From Chryseobacterium antibioticum (lineage in GTDB: Bacteria > Bacteroidota > Bacteroidia > Flavobacteriales > Weeksellaceae), in NCBI RefSeq assembly GCF_012927325.1, contig NZ_JABBGI010000030.1, positions 1 to 64,000 of the forward strand: a stretch of DNA of 64,000 nucleotides. Direction: 5' to 3'. A program made the position numbers and the translations under genes. Below the pieces are notes generated by a model. That model was not told the DNA's origin. It saw nothing but the letters and a program-made list of their open reading frames with translations, and did no database searches. This document shows, piece after piece, positions 51,303 through 59,608 of the stretch. Numbering within the stretch: the stretch's first letter is position 1; every line of letters starts with the position of its first letter.

Positions 51303-53806
51303 CAGTTTTTCTGTGCAGATAAAAAGTTAAAAAATAGACGTGCCGCCCCAACATTTCCCGCAGGCAACTGTCTGAAAAATGCCAACGGTGTATAAATAAA
51401 ATTACCCTTCCCGTATTTGGCATATAAAGTGGATCCCTGCAGTGGCTCTTCACCTGTATCGTGCATTTCAAAAAGCGGCTCATACGCTGCATCCCATTGA
51501 GCCGGGAAATAGGCGCCACGCTCCTGTACCCAATCTTTAAAATCATCCGCAGTAATTTTGTTCGGAAAGTTCAGTAATTTATGATTTGGATTTAAAAATG
51601 TAACTGCAGCATTTTCTTCGGTAACCCGCTTATTGGCAATACTGAAATTGTACATCCCCAATTTGTCCACTGTTGTATCCTGATTGGTGTTATACTGCAT
51701 CACCAGATTACCTCCGGCTTTTACATAAGACCATAAAAAAGGCATCCAGCGGCCCAACTTTTTCTCTGTGTTATTGGCACGAACACCAAGTACGATGGCA
51801 TCATATTGCGATAGCTTGTTTTGACTACCGTTTCCGCCAGATTCATCTAAGTTGCCATAAAAATCTTCGTCTTTCAAGACATCTATCTGAATACCTGCAA
51901 TGCGTAGGAACTCAGGAATGAAATCGCCCGCACCTTCTATGTAACCCACTTTTTTAACCTTCGCCTGAATATCGCCTTTCATTACGATTACCGTTGCAGG
52001 CGCAAAATATTGTAAGGAGGGTAAATGCGGGTACTGAATTAATATTTGTTTTTTATGATAAGTGACTCCATCTGCAACAAAATTTGCCTCCAATTGCAAG
52101 CGAGATGAATGTATTGCGGCAAGCTTAGTTTTTGGAATAACGTAATTGATGGTAGTATCTTTCCCATTGAACGAACTTATATTAGTACCGCCTAACAGTT
52201 CTCCGTTATACATCAGGTTTAGAATACCCTTACCGTACTGTTTGTTGGAATTAACCTTAACATTTAAACTCAAATGTAAATCTTCATTTTCTTTGACCCA
52301 ATAAAGTGGTTGTGTAAATTTCAGTTCCAATGCAGGAACAATGCGCAAGGCTTCGACCACATCACCACGCACAGGATCTAATTTCTTGAAAGATAAAGGA
52401 AGTTTAACCTGAAAATTTTCAGAACCGATTTTTAAACCAAGCAAAACATTCAGTGGTGATTCTGCCTCAGGCAAACCGATTAAAGTATCATTTGGAACAG
52501 AGAAAGTTCCCGCATTCGCGGCTGGTTTTGCCAGCCAGTAAGGTTCTGTGAGTGCTGCATCAGCAGGAATCTGAAGGTCATGCTGAATGGTAATTAAAGA
52601 ATCTTTTGATAATTTTCTGTTGAAGCTTTCTGGCTTACTTAACCAATTTACATTTTCTAAAACGACAGGATTTGCAGCTCTTGAAATCAAATTTAACCTG
52701 AAATTGTAATGATCTCCGGCAACAGCTTCAGCCTGATTGGTAACCACCTCGCCCATAAACCCGGCACAGCTTAAAATGATATTGTCAAGAGATTTAATTT
52801 TATCCCTTTTTAGGTCTACATCTTTTAGCCCCATGACTTTTTTTCGCAAAGCAAGCAAAGCAGGTAAACTACGGTCTGGATTATTGAAATTGAAAGCGGA
52901 AATAATTTTATCTAATGATTGGTCAATATCAGCGTTTCCTTTTGCGGTCCAGGTTTTAACTACTCCGTCAAAAAGTGTTGCTTTTGCAGGCTCGCCAAGA
53001 ACGTGGGCAAAATATTCAGTTCTTATCCCGGCTACAGACTGTGTTCCCGCACCCTGGCTTTTATGTAAACTTCTGCTTAATCCTGCCAATTCACCATAGC
53101 CCATTCCCAGTTGCGCATCATATTGCCCAACGGTAACTTTTAATTGATTTTCAGCTGTCGTATCGACCCCACCAAATCGGAAAGTATTCCACAATACACG
53201 TTTTGGCTGCCACACATTAACATATTTTAGTTGATCTGGGAAAGCCGTTTTATCGCCCGCCAGCTTAAAAGCTTTTTCCGCAACCACAGCCGAAGCCGCA
53301 TGCTGTCCATGGCCTGCCGCAGCAGTAGGAGGAAAACGACAAATGATAACGTCAGGACGGAATTTACGGATGACCCAAACTACATCAGCTATAATGCTAT
53401 CTTCATCCCATTGTTTAAAGGTATCGGTCGTATTTTTAGAGAACCCGAAATCAATCGCCCGGGTAAAAAACTGTTGGGCACCGTCTAACTTTCTTGCCTC
53501 TAAAAGCTCATGCGTTCTGATTAAACCCAATGCAGCCCCTTGCTCTGTGCCTAATAAATTCTGACCGCCATCACCTCTGGTTAAAGACAAATAGCCTGTT
53601 TCTACATTTTGATCGTTGATTAACCAGGAGAGTAATCCTGTATTTTCATCATCGGGATGAGCAGCCAAGTATAAAACTTTAGGAATATGTTTAAGGGTTT
53701 TGAGTTCACGGTAAATTTCAGATGATCTGGAAGGCCGAACCTGCTGGGCCGAACAAAAAACCGTATAAAAGCCAAGAATAAATACAGTGCTTACTTTTTT
53801 GAACAT
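51302..53806 (-). CDS. PIG-L (LmbE)-family deacetylase, large secreted form
   Basis: 834 residues. Signal peptide (cut near FCSAQ), then the PIG-L zinc-deacetylase domain with AHPDDENTG (about 48-56), TRGDGGQNLLG (about 76-86) and RPDVIICRFPPTAAAGHGQHAASA (about 151-174). The remaining two thirds contain beta-sandwich (NEW3-like) domains and a C-terminal region resembling a ThuA/glutamine-amidotransferase-like fold (LSQYDAIVLGVRANN onwards, about 675). PIG-L enzymes remove N-acetyl groups from GlcNAc-containing substrates. Followed by a small membrane peptide and a sodium symporter in one operon, it may free a sugar that the symporter imports. Confidence 0.88.
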   Translation of the reverse strand: MFKKVSTVFILGFYTVFCSAQQVRPSRSSEIYRELKTLKHIPKVLYLAAHPDDENTGLLSWLINDQNVETGYLSLTRGDGGQNLLGTEQGAALGLIRTHELLEARKLDGAQQFFTRAIDFGFSKNTTDTFKQWDEDSIIADVVWVIRKFRPDVIICRFPPTAAAGHGQHAASAVVAEKAFKLAGDKTAFPDQLKYVNVWQPKRVLWNTFRFGGVDTTAENQLKVTVGQYDAQLGMGYGELAGLSRSLHKSQGAGTQSVAGIRTEYFAHVLGEPAKATLFDGVVKTWTAKGNADIDQSLDKIISAFNFNNPDRSLPALLALRKKVMGLKDVDLKRDKIKSLDNIILSCAGFMGEVVTNQAEAVAGDHYNFRLNLISRAANPVVLENVNWLSKPESFNRKLSKDSLITIQHDLQIPADAALTEPYWLAKPAANAGTFSVPNDTLIGLPEAESPLNVLLGLKIGSENFQVKLPLSFKKLDPVRGDVVEALRIVPALELKFTQPLYWVKENEDLHLSLNVKVNSNKQYGKGILNLMYNGELLGGTNISSFNGKDTTINYVIPKTKLAAIHSSRLQLEANFVADGVTYHKKQILIQYPHLPSLQYFAPATVIVMKGDIQAKVKKVGYIEGAGDFIPEFLRIAGIQIDVLKDEDFYGNLDESGGNGSQNKLSQYDAIVLGVRANNTEKKLGRWMPFLWSYVKAGGNLVMQYNTNQDTTVDKLGMYNFSIANKRVTEENAAVTFLNPNHKLLNFPNKITADDFKDWVQERGAYFPAQWDAAYEPLFEMHDTGEEPLQGSTLYAKYGKGNFIYTPLAFFRQLPAGNVGAARLFFNFLSAQKN

Positions 53807-53898
53807 TTAGATTTGCTTTGCAAGCAAATATAAGTAAATCGTTTCTTTCAACCTTAAAAGAATTATACTCTGAATTTCACAAAACTTTTAAAATTTTA

Positions 53899-54102
53899 TT
53901 AAACCACAAAAGGCACAAAATATTCTTAAACACTTATGCTATTTTAAGTTATATACTTTGTGGATAAGAAGTACACTAAAGTTTTGTTGAAAATCAAAGA
54001 TTTTCATCTTATGTGAACTTAATGGTGCAGTATTTCCTTACACTTTCTAAAGTGTACTAAAGTGTTTAAAAAAATAAAAACTTTTGTGACTTTTGTGGTT
54101 AA
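53899..54102. repeat. Inverted-repeat element, about 204 bp (family 3)
   Basis: TTAAACCACAAAAGGCACAA-AA (53899-53920) and the complement of TTTTGTGACTTTTGTGGTTAA (54082-54102) match apart from one gap and one mismatch; further inward, CTTAAACACTT faces AAGTGTTTAAA. The unit could fold as one long hairpin. No gene lies in the 340-bp gap. It resembles the two elements at 35672-35949 in architecture but not in sequence. Confidence 0.65.
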
Positions 54103-54147
54103 GCTTAAACAGATTTTATGTATGAATTAGAGTTTCAGGTAAAATAA

Positions 54148-54693
54148 TTATCCTGAATTGGTATCAGCCATTTTCTTTTCTCTCCTTCTTTGAAGGATAA
54201 GGTGCGCGGCATCCAGCATTTTAACCGTATGGATGTAAGGCATAACGATATTCCTTTCCGGTAGATTTTCATAGACGCCCATTGAAAAATAGACGATTCC
54301 GGACATAAAATAATCAAATTCTTTGATGCTATATTCCCTGAATGCTTTTTTGAAAACCAGCAGAGGGTTCCGGTATTCTTTCTCCGAAAGCAGGCCAAGA
54401 ACCCACGGGGAAATCTTTTTCTGTTGGGTATCTACCATCCATTTCCTATCCATAAGCATGATGAGATATCCTGCCCGGATCAACGACCGCATCGACTGAT
54501 GAAACTGAAAGATAACCGCCGGATCTTCATTGATCCAGCTATTCCTCTTTACCGCATAATTCATAATGTTGCTGAGCCTTTCTTTGGAAACATCCAGCTC
54601 ATTGAACTGAAAGAAGGTTTCCATCAGCTGCAACCCGGAGCACTTCCCTCCTGCCCAAAACTTGGTATCAAAATCTGTTTTTATCTTTTTCAT
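54148..54693 (-). CDS. Unknown 181-residue protein downstream of the structured RNA
   Basis: The start used is the ATG at 54693 (MKKIKTDFDTKFWAGGKCSG). A longer frame runs up to 54837 but its extra 48 residues look non-coding. No signal peptide or membrane helix is certain. The protein is helical with many aromatic and basic residues (RNSWINEDPAVIFQFHQSMRSLIRAGYLIMLMDRKWMV, then KKAFREYSIKEFDYFMSGIVYFSMGVYENL). I do not recognise a family. It lies about 200 bp downstream of the 6S-like RNA on the same strand and could be expressed by read-through. Confidence 0.65.
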   Translation of the reverse strand: MKKIKTDFDTKFWAGGKCSGLQLMETFFQFNELDVSKERLSNIMNYAVKRNSWINEDPAVIFQFHQSMRSLIRAGYLIMLMDRKWMVDTQQKKISPWVLGLLSEKEYRNPLLVFKKAFREYSIKEFDYFMSGIVYFSMGVYENLPERNIVMPYIHTVKMLDAAHLILQRRREKKMADTNSG

Positions 54694-54896
54694 TGTTTGT
54701 ATTTTTAGAATGCATGAAACCACCAGCCTACCGATGTACGCTGAGTTGTATTGTAAATGATGAATAGAAATAAAATCTGTGTTCCCGTGAAAGCCCTGAA
54801 GCCGCAATGGATTGTACACTCCATTGTATCGTATCATGATACTTTATGTAGTGAAGTAGCTTAGAAAAAGATGATTGTAGAAGACAGAACAGCATG

Positions 54897-55097
54897 AAAT
54901 AAAAACGGCATGGGACTCTACAATATCCGCCCTGAGGTACTGGTATACCTTACACACAGATAAGAGAGCCCACGCCTAGGTCGTGAGCTTCCTGCTTATC
55001 GTCTCGTGTGTTAAAAATTACCAGTTTTCGGGCGAGATTCTAAGCAATAGCTTCTATTATTCTTTGAAGTATCGCAAAGCTACTTTATTGTAGCCTA
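54897..55097 (-). ncRNA. Structured RNA, probable 6S-type (6S-Flavo-like)
   Basis: A roughly 200-nt minus-strand RNA that folds into one long rod. Closing stem 55086-55095 (GGCTACAATA) with 54913-54925. Then CGCCC/GGGCG (55030-55034 with 54928-54932), ACTGGTA/TACCAGT (55019-55025 with 54939-54945), ACACAC/GTGTGT (55006-55011 with 54952-54957), GATAAG/CTTATC (54995-55000 with 54959-54964) and an apical GCTCACG/CGTGGGC hairpin (54982-54988 with 54968-54974). The last pair needs a U-G on the minus strand but would be C-A on the plus strand, which fixes the direction. A one-sided internal loop of about 50 nt contains TAGCTTTG, a match to the -7 promoter box, as expected for a promoter mimic. A TATATTTG promoter lies just before the 5' end and a U run ends it. 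Identity as 6S RNA is inferred, not proven. Confidence 0.7.
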
Positions 55098-55102
55098 TTG
55101 TA

Positions 55103-55110
55103 CAAATATA
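55103..55110 (-). promoter_or_regulatory. -7 box of the structured RNA
   Basis: On the minus strand TATATTTG matches TAnnTTTG. The expected start site, about 55096, falls exactly where the closing stem of the RNA begins. Confidence 0.6.
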
Positions 55111-55127
55111 AGAAAAAAAATCAAAAA

Positions 55128-55145
55128 GGATACATATAAGTATCC
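55128..55145. promoter_or_regulatory. Palindrome between the structured RNA and the XRE gene (candidate operator)
   Basis: GGATAC-ATATAA-GTATCC is a perfect 6-6-6 inverted repeat. It lies 18-35 bp upstream of the RNA's -7 box and 36 bp upstream of the XRE regulator ATG, so a dimeric XRE protein bound here could affect both divergent promoters. Confidence 0.5.
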
Positions 55146-55180
55146 TAAATTTTAACTCCAAACCTAGAATTTTACAGTTA

Positions 55181-55462
55181 ATGAATGAAACCGAACTTAA
55201 TAACTGTAAAAAAGCTCTTGGTTATAGGATTTCTGAATTAAGAAAGAAAGTTATAAATCCCGAGACGAATAAACCTATTTCACAAGAGGAACTAGGCTTA
55301 AGAACCGGGCATGCAAAAAAAACAATAGGAGAATTAGAAAGAGGTAATACCAATCCCCGATATGATACTCTACTTATCATCAGCAAAGAACTTAATGTTA
55401 CAATACAAGAACTCTTTGATTTTGATATGAAAAAATATATCAAATTATCAAATAAATCCTGA
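55181..55462 (+). CDS. XRE-family helix-turn-helix regulator
   Basis: 93 residues. One HTH_3 domain (about 14-78): LGYRISELRKKVINPETN then SQEELGLRTGHAKKTIGELERGNTNPRYDTLLIISKELNVTIQELF. The insertion between the first two helices (VINPETNKPI) is somewhat longer than usual. Single-domain XRE repressors commonly control defence or mobile genes and bind palindromes such as the one 36 bp upstream. It precedes the abortive-infection gene on the same strand by 115 bp. Confidence 0.85.
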   Translation: MNETELNNCKKALGYRISELRKKVINPETNKPISQEELGLRTGHAKKTIGELERGNTNPRYDTLLIISKELNVTIQELFDFDMKKYIKLSNKS

Positions 55463-55577
55463 CGAGATTTGTGATTTTTATTGTTTATCGAAAACCAAAA
55501 TCACCTATATTAACACGTTATAATTAAACATACAAAAAATGTTCGGTAATTTCAAATTTATAGCCATTTATTAGCAC

Positions 55578-56378
55578 GTGAAAATATCAAAGAAAATTAT
55601 TAAATCTTTAGGAAAATTAATCGCAGGTGATACTGGTGTGGCTCCATATATGAGCGGTCCTGAATTGGTGGATTTTTACAACGAGTATGGTTTTGATGAT
55701 GAATATGGCCAAGGCTTTCCTTCTAGATGGGTTTATTCTACTGAGAAAATTAGTGACAGTAATGATTCGATAAATCTTCAAAAAATATTAGAAGATTTCG
55801 TCGATCCTAGAAGATTTATAGGCACTAACAAAAATGTAGAAGGAGTCGTTGATGAAGTTAACAAATTGATAAAAATAGATGGTTATACCCTTATCACGGA
55901 TGGAGAGTTGTACAAAATAACAAGCACTCACGGTAATTTCATTCAAGAAGAGAGTTTAACTGTTATCGGTCATGAGTTCATCAAAGAACAAGTAGAAAAA
56001 TGTCAACAAAAAATTCGCAGTGAAGATTATAATGGTGCCATCACCAATGCAAGAACATTAATTGAAGCTATTTTAATCCATATAATAGAATCCATTCATA
56101 AAACAGAAGTGAAAAATGATGGTAATTTATTAAATCTCTACAGTAGAGCAAAAAAGGCACTAAAAATTGATTTTAGAAAGGATGAAATCCCCGATTCAGC
56201 TTTCCAAGTTCTGTCAGGACTTGATAGTATAGTCAATGGACTATCAGGATTCAGCAACAATGCGGGTGACCGACATGCCAACAAATTTAATACAAAAAGG
56301 CATCATGCAAAACTTGTTGTAAACTCTGCAATGACTGCTTGTGATTTTCTTGTAGATGTATTAAATGAGAAAAAATAA
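55578..56378 (+). CDS. Abortive-infection family protein (Abi_C-like)
   Basis: 266 residues from a GTG start (the first ATG, codon 25, would remove part of the conserved N-terminus). The N-terminal segment SGPELVDFYNEYGFDDEYGQGFPSRWVY (about 26-53) and the C-terminal ITNARTLIEAILIHII (about 155-170), NLLNLYSRAKKALKIDF, QVLSGLDSIVNGLSGFSNNAGDRHA (about 214-238) and HHAKLVVNSAMTACDFLVDVL are characteristic of abortive-infection proteins with the Abi_C domain. The NxGDRHA motif is probably functional, as in other HEPN-like helical toxins. It likely acts in anti-phage defence, with the XRE gene as regulator. The mechanism is unknown. Confidence 0.85.
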   Translation: MKISKKIIKSLGKLIAGDTGVAPYMSGPELVDFYNEYGFDDEYGQGFPSRWVYSTEKISDSNDSINLQKILEDFVDPRRFIGTNKNVEGVVDEVNKLIKIDGYTLITDGELYKITSTHGNFIQEESLTVIGHEFIKEQVEKCQQKIRSEDYNGAITNARTLIEAILIHIIESIHKTEVKNDGNLLNLYSRAKKALKIDFRKDEIPDSAFQVLSGLDSIVNGLSGFSNNAGDRHANKFNTKRHHAKLVVNSAMTACDFLVDVLNEKK

Positions 56379-56567
56379 GCTAGCTAAAGTTGAGTTTTTT
56401 GTAGTTGAGAGATTTATACTGAAGTCAAGCTTTTTTCTTTGTTCCAATGAACAAGAGAATAATAATTATCTATTTTAATGATTATGAATGTTAGATTAAG
56501 TTTTTATTAATTGATATAAGCGTTTTGTCTCATAATAATTATAAATGAATAACCCAACCATATTATT

Positions 56568-58079
56568 TTACACAAATTTTGGTAGTGGTAGTGTTTCGTC
56601 CCGTATCAGAGGAGCAGAATTTCCAAATAAATAATAAACTACAGTAGCTACTAGTATGAGAACCAGCACTACAATCCAGAGAGTCGTATACCATTTTTTC
56701 TTTTTTTTAATATATAGTAAATCCGACTTATGTTCTTCATCATTATTCAGTATACGGGCGATGTCTTCCTCAGTTAATAAATCAGTATATCTCTTCTTAA
56801 AATCCTCGTAACTTTTTTTAAATCTAGTTTCTTGCTCATCCAGTTCAAATCTTGAAATTATCATATAAACCAGTGTTATACCTATAAAAACAAATGTTAT
56901 CAAAGTACTATATACGATAAAATCAGAATTATTTTTTGGTGTAGCAAGAATTCGCGTGACTATTAAAGAAGAGAAAAATGTAACTAATGATAGTGCAGAC
57001 TTCTGAAATCCATTTGCAAAATTATCAGTAAAACTGGCAACACGCTTGCCATAATCTAAAATTTGGTCAGACATTTTATTTCTAACCTCGATATATTGTT
57101 TTACATTTTGCTTTTCATAAATTTTGTAGCTAGATTTTAACGATTCAAATACATCTCCTTCAAGCTCTAAACTTGAATCCTTTCTTAGATGTAAGGAAAT
57201 TAAGTTTCTAGCTAATCCAATCTTATCTAAAATATTCCCGCTACTGTATATCCATAAATATATATTGTAAAAATCATCTAAATTTTTAATATTAATATTA
57301 TCTGCATCTATGGATTCACTTATTGATTTATAGCCATTTAACTTATAATAAAAACTTTCTTTTTTAAGATCAGTGATATCAAAAATCGATGCTATTAGAA
57401 GAATTTTGGCTAACCTTTGAAATCGTTCCAATACTGACAGTTCAATTTCACCGTTACCGCTGAAAATAAAATCTTCTGGAAGAACTTTTAGCTTTGCAAA
57501 AAAAGATGAATGATTATTAGAAGTAATATTACTAATTCTCTTTTCACGGTAATCATAATCCTCTTCTTCTGCTTGATATTGTGCTGCAATAAAGAATTTA
57601 CTACTATTTAAAGTACCAACAAAGTCATTTAATAATATATATATTTTTGAAGTGTGATCAAAAATACTGCTGGAGAAAAAGTTTGCTAAACTTAAACTTT
57701 CAAATGATTTTATATATTTGAAAAAACAGTCTTTTGAATAAAAGTGAAATTGATTACCGTTTGAAGTCTTATAAATATTAATTTTAACATTTATTTTTTC
57801 TCCCTCTTCATGACTTGACAATAAATTATTTATATCATTAAGACTTGATGTAAAATTATTATCATTTTTAATTACAGCAGATTCACCCTGATCAATAGAG
57901 AAATAAACAGAACAAATATCAAAATTTTTGACTTCCGTAAAAATATCTTTGAAAGTCTCTTCTGTAGGCAGTAGGATTGTAGGATAAGAATATTCTATCG
58001 TCAATTCATTGAAATCTTCTTCAAAAATTTCAATCTCACCAGGAGTTCCAATATCATTAAAAAAATCATTATACCTCAT
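56568..58079 (-). CDS. Unknown three-helix membrane protein, second gene of accessory module
   Basis: 503 residues, no family recognised. A long soluble acidic N-terminal part (about 1-355) is followed by a hairpin of two membrane helices (SALSLVTFFSSLIVTRILA and VYSTLITFVFIGITLVYMII, about 355-410), a charged coiled-coil-like linker (about 412-465, DEQETRFKKSYEDFKKRY) and a third helix near the C-terminus (LWIVVLVLILVATVVYYLF, about 468-486). Base composition is visibly more AT-rich than the flanks. It follows the partner gene by 11 bp on the same strand. The shape, sensor-like soluble part plus membrane helices, is what membrane-disrupting abortive effectors look like; this is inference. 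Confidence 0.7.
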   Translation of the reverse strand: MRYNDFFNDIGTPGEIEIFEEDFNELTIEYSYPTILLPTEETFKDIFTEVKNFDICSVYFSIDQGESAVIKNDNNFTSSLNDINNLLSSHEEGEKINVKINIYKTSNGNQFHFYSKDCFFKYIKSFESLSLANFFSSSIFDHTSKIYILLNDFVGTLNSSKFFIAAQYQAEEEDYDYREKRISNITSNNHSSFFAKLKVLPEDFIFSGNGEIELSVLERFQRLAKILLIASIFDITDLKKESFYYKLNGYKSISESIDADNINIKNLDDFYNIYLWIYSSGNILDKIGLARNLISLHLRKDSSLELEGDVFESLKSSYKIYEKQNVKQYIEVRNKMSDQILDYGKRVASFTDNFANGFQKSALSLVTFFSSLIVTRILATPKNNSDFIVYSTLITFVFIGITLVYMIISRFELDEQETRFKKSYEDFKKRYTDLLTEEDIARILNNDEEHKSDLLYIKKKKKWYTTLWIVVLVLILVATVVYYLFGNSAPLIRDETLPLPKFV

Positions 58080-58090
58080 AATTTTAGATA

Positions 58091-59146
58091 TTAACCACCA
58101 AATTCTTCAAAGCCTGTTGAGGTCTTGATAAATATGCCTTTTTCTTGTCGGTCATTACGCGCACTCTCGATTGTTCCTGGATTTACTTCCCCCTTAAGAA
58201 CCAAATCAATACTTTCATGTAAAGTAATAGTTCTTTTTATTTTCGCAGTAATTGCTTTTTTAACTAAGCTAAATTGTGGATCAAAAGCAAATTTTGCTGG
58301 AAGTTCTTTAGCTCTATTTATATATTTGTCAATATCAAGACCTTCTTTTTCCGGAACATATCCATTTAGACATTTATCAATATAATCTTGCATTTCAAAT
58401 TCTTCATTCGAGCGAAAATAATGAATTGTAGTATTTCTTAAATTCCAAAAATCAATATTTGATTCTTTCCTTATAGCATTAAGAATTTTGGATTCAATTA
58501 TAGTAAAAGCCTTTTTTGTATTTTCCTCATCTTCGTATTTTTTTGCGAGTTCTAAAAAACTGTCCCACCAATACTTTGATATTGATTCATTTATATCATT
58601 AACATAAATATCTTGAATATTTTTGTCATTATCAAAAATGATTTGAACAGATTTAAAAATCTTTTTCTTTAGCGGAAATCCATCTTGTTGAGTAAAGGTT
58701 TTTCTTTCTATATAGGAAAGAGTTTCAGCTTTACAAATTATGATTTTTTCAATATTTCGATCAGTTATATGCGAAATGATAAGCAAACCTTCATGCAATT
58801 GTTTACCTAATTTTGAAATTTTTTCCTGAGCCTCCACTTCAATTCTCAGCAATCTGTCGGCAATTGCTTCTACCTCACGGAAATCTATATCACCTTTAAC
58901 TATTTGGCTGACAATATTAACAACCTCAGTATGTATGCTATTAAATATAAATTGTCTACCTCCTTGTATTGAAATTTCATGAACAATACCGTGGATAAAA
59001 TTCATATAGTCCGCTTGATTTTCAGATGCTTCTAAACTGGTGTGCTTGTTAGCATCTAAATCCAAGGTATATGAACTAATGCTATGAATTTGGAGGTCAC
59101 GCTGTGGAAAAGCTACTTCCTGCTGTAAATTGTTATTGTCTGCCAT
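58091..59146 (-). CDS. Unknown soluble protein, first gene of accessory module
   Basis: 351 residues, no signal peptide. Patterns such as HEGLLIISHITDRNIEKIIICKAETLSYIERKTFT (about 115-149), DIYVNDINESISKYWWDSFLEL (about 178-199) and a C-terminal LHESIDLVLKGEVNPGTIE remind me of the NdpA/YejK nucleoid-associated group and of DNA-associated subunits of two-component phage-defence pairs, but the match is too loose to name. The preceding 20-bp palindrome TATAATTC-TACT-GAATTATA (59165-59184) is a candidate operator. Together with the 11-bp downstream membrane protein gene it forms a compact, AT-rich, divergent unit next to an Abi gene. Confidence 0.7.
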   Translation of the reverse strand: MADNNNLQQEVAFPQRDLQIHSISSYTLDLDANKHTSLEASENQADYMNFIHGIVHEISIQGGRQFIFNSIHTEVVNIVSQIVKGDIDFREVEAIADRLLRIEVEAQEKISKLGKQLHEGLLIISHITDRNIEKIIICKAETLSYIERKTFTQQDGFPLKKKIFKSVQIIFDNDKNIQDIYVNDINESISKYWWDSFLELAKKYEDEENTKKAFTIIESKILNAIRKESNIDFWNLRNTTIHYFRSNEEFEMQDYIDKCLNGYVPEKEGLDIDKYINRAKELPAKFAFDPQFSLVKKAITAKIKRTITLHESIDLVLKGEVNPGTIESARNDRQEKGIFIKTSTGFEEFGG

Positions 59147-59164
59147 TTAATTAATTGAATAAAA

Positions 59165-59184
59165 TATAATTCTACTGAATTATA
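59165..59184. promoter_or_regulatory. Perfect inverted repeat upstream of the accessory module
   Basis: TATAATTC, a 4-nt spacer (TACT) and GAATTATA form a perfect 20-bp palindrome 19 bp upstream of the module start codon at 59146, where it would overlap or flank the promoter. Confidence 0.45.
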
Positions 59185-59589
59185 GTTAAAACCCTTGCTA
59201 ATGTTATGATTTATAACATTGTTGTCAAATATATTAAAAATACACTATCAGTAGTTACGTGTTCCCGTAAATAAATTAAAGTCAATAAAAATATATTGCT
59301 ATTAAAAAATTACCATGTCGGACATTGTAAATTTTTAAATTATGTGAAAATTTGAGCAGTTCTATTAAAATTCAAACAATTTCCTTTCTCTATAACTTAA
59401 GAAAATCAAATGCTCAGGCTCAGATATGAACCACGCAAAGCTTCCAAGCCAACTCAGGAATCGTCTTACAGAATGGCTGTACCCGATCTCCAAAGTCTTT
59501 ATTAGATCAAAGTCAGGAAACTTTCCACACCAGAGCACAATATTTGAAAAATGATGATTGACAATCATTTCTCTTTATGACTTATATCC
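59185..59589. other. AT-rich gap between the accessory module and the AraC-type regulator
   Basis: About 400 bp. The left part (to 59350) is very AT-rich. A 67-codon minus-strand frame (59365-59568) has no recognisable motif and ends inside the regulator's promoter region; I cannot tell whether it is real. Otherwise nothing beyond the palindrome at 59165-59184. Confidence 0.4.
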
Positions 59590-59597
59590 TATTTTTG
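59568..59597 (+). promoter_or_regulatory. Promoter of the AraC-type regulator
   Basis: TATTTTTG (59590-59597) matches -7; TTTC (59568-59571) lies 18 nt upstream. The predicted start of transcription, about 59604, is after the longer start at 59558, so translation must begin at the ATG at 59609. Confidence 0.55.
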
Positions 59598-59608
59598 TAA
59601 AAAAACTA

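Noticed and set aside
48653-53806. Integrated element at tRNA-Arg
   Set aside because: No integrase gene and no repeat of the tRNA 3' end could be seen in the window.
54694-54837. Upstream extension of the unknown gene at 54148
   Set aside because: The extra 48 codons look non-coding; the ATG at 54693 gives a more natural start.
56568-59146. Kiwa system (KwaA/KwaB)
   Set aside because: KwaA is a small four-helix protein and KwaB has a DUF4868 domain; neither size nor motifs fit these two proteins.
59365-59568. 67-codon minus-strand frame reading into the AraC promoter
   Set aside because: No recognisable motif, no promoter, and it overlaps the regulator's promoter; kept only as a mention in the gap entry.
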